Positions 41,321-43,927 of a DNA stretch of 43,927 nt are shown here, one piece after another. This DNA comes from Propionibacterium sp. (GTDB taxonomy: Bacteria > Actinomycetota > Actinomycetes > Propionibacteriales > Propionibacteriaceae): contig JALHFX010000025.1 in the NCBI GenBank assembly GCA_022837595.1, positions 1-43,927 on the forward strand, given 5' to 3'. The position numbers and the translations under genes were made by a program. Each line of letters starts with the position of its first letter. The stretch's first letter is position 1. The notes beneath the pieces are model-generated. The model searched no databases. It saw only the letters and a program-made list of their open reading frames with translations, and was not told where the DNA came from.

Positions 41321-42316
41321 TCACTGGGCCAGCTGCTCGCTCACCAGATCGGCAGCCGCATGGAGATTCTCCAGAAGCCGGGCAGCCGAGAGATCGTCCC
41401 AGCCGGCCAGCCCGCAGGCCGGGGTCAACACGACGTGGTCCATCAGCACCTGCGCATCAAGTTCGAGCACCCGCAAGACACCCAACGCCGCCGTGGTCAA
41501 CTCGTCCACCGACGGCACCCGGACCACATCGGTGCGGGCTATGCCCAGGCCCACGGTTCCCCTGTCGTTGAGCCATGTCCCGCAGGAGTCCAGCAGTGCG
41601 CTGTCAAGATAGCGGGTATCCAAACTAAGCCCGTTAATCCCGGCCTTGGCCGCCAGCTCCGCCGGCATCATTGGGCCACAGCTGTGGACCCATAGACCAT
41701 CGACGCCATCCACTGCGCAAACCGCAGTGACGATCTGACGCCAGCTATCGATGATCGTCTCCGGGTCGGGCGCAGGATAGCGGTGAAGTCCAGAAAACGT
41801 CGGCAGCGTCGCGCCGACAACGGCTCCGATCACCGGCTCGTCGAGCTGGACGATCAGACGACATCCCAGACGTTTCACCAGTCTGGTGGAGAGCTCGGCC
41901 GCAGCCTCAGCGAGCGCCTGTGCCAGATCGCGGCAGGCTCCGGCATCTGCGATCAGGTGGTTCATGGTCGGATGGCTGAGCCGCACCGAACTCGCCAACG
42001 TCCACGGCCCGGTCAGCGCCACCTTCACAGCCCCAGTGTGGTCTTGGGTCAGCTCCTCGAAGTCATCCAGATCGCTGCTCCACCAGCGTTTCGCGCGTCG
42101 TTGCGCAGCATCGGGTCGTCCAGCCATTCGCCAACCGTCCACACTGAGCTCACATGGCAGATCAAGCAGCCCGAGCGTTCGACCGATCATCGCGGACGTT
42201 ACGCCCCTGGCGGGTAACTCAGGCCAGGCAAGCAACTCCGGCAGCAGATCGACGAGCATCCGGGTCGACTCTCGAAAGTCGCGTCCGGGCATCGACCCCA
42301 GTCCGGTTACCAACAT
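41321..42316 (-). CDS. MetE-like (cobalamin-independent methionine synthase-type) protein
   Basis: The 331-residue TIM-barrel protein belongs to the UROD/MetE-like superfamily. It shows TGLGSMPG at the N-terminus, VALTGPWTLASSV, IVQLDEPVIGAV, a putative zinc site in LWVHSCGPM, and LTPACGLAGW near the C-terminus. It is half the length of true MetE and lacks the N-terminal domain. In actinobacteria this gene commonly sits beside mnmA, as here (one-base TGATG overlap). Its methyl donor and acceptor are not known to me. Confidence 0.88.
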   Translation of the reverse strand: MLVTGLGSMPGRDFRESTRMLVDLLPELLAWPELPARGVTSAMIGRTLGLLDLPCELSVDGWRMAGRPDAAQRRAKRWWSSDLDDFEELTQDHTGAVKVALTGPWTLASSVRLSHPTMNHLIADAGACRDLAQALAEAAAELSTRLVKRLGCRLIVQLDEPVIGAVVGATLPTFSGLHRYPAPDPETIIDSWRQIVTAVCAVDGVDGLWVHSCGPMMPAELAAKAGINGLSLDTRYLDSALLDSCGTWLNDRGTVGLGIARTDVVRVPSVDELTTAALGVLRVLELDAQVLMDHVVLTPACGLAGWDDLSAARLLENLHAAADLVSEQLAQ

Positions 42317-43407
42317 CAGGCGACCCTCGTCGAGCGACGTGCGGCGGCACTGATCACCGAACTGCCGACGACTCGGTCACCCTCGTAATAGACCGCGTAT
42401 TGGCCGGGTGCGACACCTCGGTAGCCTTCGTCGAGTCGCATCACGATCTGATCATCCTCGGTACTGATCCAAGCATCACATGCCGCGCCATGGGCCCTGA
42501 CCTGCACCTTGCCACGCCAACGACCGTTGCGTGGCGCGCCGGTCCATGTCGAACGGATCCCCTTCAACTCATCGACCGCCAGATCCGCAGCTGAACCGAC
42601 CATAACTTGACGAGCCGCGGGGTCCAGTCCGATGACATAGCGCGGGCGACCATCAACCGCGGGGATACCCAAGTTGAGTCCCTTACGCTGACCGATGGTG
42701 AAGCGGAAGGTGCCCTGATGCTCCCCAAGCCGATGCCCGTCGGCGTCGACGATCGCGCCCGGAGCGTCCCCCAGGTTCTCGGCGAGAAAGCCCGCGGTAT
42801 CGCCGTCGGGTATGAAGCAGATGTCATTGGAATCCGGTTTGTCGGCGACGGCAAGACCGAGTTCGGCGGCCTCAGCACGCACCTCGGGTTTCAGCGAGTC
42901 TCCGAGAGGGAAGAGCGAATGGGCGAGCTGATGCTGATTGAGTACGCCCAGTACATAAGACTGATCCTTATCAGGATCACGCGAGCGCCATAGCTGGCGA
43001 CCATCGGGACCTTCGAGCAGCCGCGCATAATGACCGGTCGCGACCGCGTCATAGCCTAGCGCGATGCCCTTCGCGAGCAGCGCTTCGAATTTGATGCGTT
43101 CATTACAGCGCAGGCATGGGTTGGGGGTGCGGCCGGCGGCATATTCAGAAAGAAAATCACTGATTACATCCTCGGCGAAGCGCTCGGAGAAATCCCAGAC
43201 ATAGAAGTCGATACCGAGCCTGTCCGCAACGCGACGAGCATCATGTACATCGGCGAGCGAACAGCAACCCCGCGAACCGACCCGTTGCGCCAACGGCGAT
43301 CGCGACAACGCCAGATGCACCCCGGTCACCTCGTGCCCGGCCGCGATCAGGCGCGCAGTAGCAACCGAAGAATCGACTCCGCCCGACATCGCAGACAGCA
43401 CCCGCAT
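42316..43407 (-). CDS. mnmA: tRNA-specific 2-thiouridylase MnmA
   Basis: MnmA makes 2-thiouridine at wobble position 34 using sulfur passed from a cysteine desulfurase. The 363-residue protein has the PP-loop AMSGGVDSSVAT, the first catalytic Cys in TPNPCLRCNERIKF (Cys98), ATGHYARL, DKDQSYVLG, the second catalytic Cys in SNDICFIPDGDTAGFL, and GQRKGLNLGIP. ATG at 43407 (MRVLSAMSGG) is the family start. The cysteine desulfurase gene directly upstream is the expected sulfur source. Confidence 0.97.
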   Translation of the reverse strand: MRVLSAMSGGVDSSVATARLIAAGHEVTGVHLALSRSPLAQRVGSRGCCSLADVHDARRVADRLGIDFYVWDFSERFAEDVISDFLSEYAAGRTPNPCLRCNERIKFEALLAKGIALGYDAVATGHYARLLEGPDGRQLWRSRDPDKDQSYVLGVLNQHQLAHSLFPLGDSLKPEVRAEAAELGLAVADKPDSNDICFIPDGDTAGFLAENLGDAPGAIVDADGHRLGEHQGTFRFTIGQRKGLNLGIPAVDGRPRYVIGLDPAARQVMVGSAADLAVDELKGIRSTWTGAPRNGRWRGKVQVRAHGAACDAWISTEDDQIVMRLDEGYRGVAPGQYAVYYEGDRVVGSSVISAAARRSTRVA

Positions 43408-43483
43408 CTGGTCTTCTCCTTCGTGCTCATTCTCGTTACGCCGCGACCAGTCTAGTTTCGGCACCAACTGCGGGCTGCGAGGC

Positions 43484-43927
43484 TCAGTACGGGACCAGCC
43501 GAGCCTGCTGCACGACTCCTGGCAGCAGCGAGATCAACCGGTCAACCCCAGATTGTGTGGTCGTCCAGCCGAAGCTGAACCGGACGCTCTCGCGGGCCGC
43601 GCGATCGTCTCGGCCCATCGCCAACAGCACCTCGCTCGGGCCGGGTACCCCGGCCCGGCACGCGGACCCGGTCGAACACCAGATTTTGCGCTGATCGAGC
43701 AAGAAGACCAGATCCTCGGCCGCGGCGCCGTCGAAGCTGACATTGACGATCGCCGGACTGAGCGGTTCAGTCCCATTGATCCGAGCTCCCGGTATCTGCA
43801 GCGCAGCGGTCACGAATTGGTGACGAAGACTCGCCAAGCGCGCGCTCTCGGTAGCTTGCTTCTCACTCATCTCGCGTGCTGCGGCTGCGAATGCCACCGC
43901 GAGTAGCACCGATTGGGTACCTGATCG
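43484..43927 (-). CDS. Cysteine desulfurase (IscS/NifS type), 5' end cut by window
   Basis: Only the C-terminal 147 codons or so are present; the gene continues beyond the right edge. Family features: the GTQSVLLAVAFAAA helix, NVSFDGAAAEDLVFLLD, and the active-site loop STGSACRAGVPGPSEVLLAMG with the persulfide-forming Cys. The PLP lysine lies outside the window. Located 76 bases upstream of mnmA, it most likely feeds tRNA thiolation as well as Fe-S assembly. Confidence 0.93.
   Translation of the reverse strand, partial: RSGTQSVLLAVAFAAAAREMSEKQATESARLASLRHQFVTAALQIPGARINGTEPLSPAIVNVSFDGAAAEDLVFLLDQRKIWCSTGSACRAGVPGPSEVLLAMGRDDRAARESVRFSFGWTTTQSGVDRLISLLPGVVQQARLVPY

Overview
The window is GC-rich chromosomal DNA from an actinobacterium. 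The evidence is the gene content and order: rel-apt-secF-secD-yajC beside ruvBAC and yebC, a his operon with a PriA-type isomerase, lgt directly behind trpA, gatCAB, and a MetE-like protein coupled to mnmA. Several families typical of actinobacteria are present, along with many GTG starts and 1-4 nt stop/start overlaps. A Propionibacteriaceae-like host is my best guess, but this is inference. I see no phage, IS element, CRISPR array, tRNA or rRNA; this is core chromosome with one accessory-looking sulfur operon.

Layout. 1-9.7 kb (minus): rel (3' end cut by the window), apt, secF, secD, yajC, then ruvB-ruvA-ruvC behind a good SOS (LexA) box, then yebC. 9.7-15.1 kb (minus): a tandem-GNAT acetyltransferase and the hisD-hisC-hisB-hisH-hisA operon, apparently transcribed leaderless. 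15.1-17.1 kb: plus-strand DUF554 membrane protein and ybaK, with a minus-strand membrane protein whose 3' end lies antisense to ybaK. 17.1-22.3 kb: dnaE, a small ABM monooxygenase, a divergent quinone-reductase-like dehydrogenase, and an elaborate terminator cluster of tandem 59-bp units plus a long hairpin. 22.3-28.1 kb (minus): hisI-trpE-trpC-trpB-trpA-lgt, nearly all translationally coupled. 28.3-32.3 kb (minus): a persulfide/sulfide detoxification operon (Cys-rich mini-protein, thioredoxin, MBL-rhodanese persulfide dioxygenase-like enzyme, TauE permease, DUF4395, rhodanese lipoprotein) behind a promoter carrying two CsoR/CstR-type palindromes. 32.4-35.7 kb: gatC-gatA-gatB. 35.8-43.9 kb: sugar porter, ACT protein, VTT-like protein, a large six-repeat DUF5671-like membrane protein with a coupled membrane-anchored partner, MetE-like protein, mnmA, and the 3' part of a cysteine desulfurase gene.

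The most striking thing is a set of lesions in otherwise conserved housekeeping genes. dnaE lacks about 36 residues of one of its most conserved blocks, in frame. hisA (priA) lacks its N-terminal strand with the catalytic Asp, and a second internal block with a frameshift. apt is frameshifted in its last 35 codons or so at a CG-dinucleotide run. Because PriA normally serves both histidine and tryptophan synthesis in actinobacteria and no trpF is seen here, the hisA lesion would matter for both pathways. These could be genuine decay, tolerated because of second copies elsewhere, or assembly error; read-level evidence would decide. The best candidate for a coherent, less-described system is the CstR-type sulfur operon.
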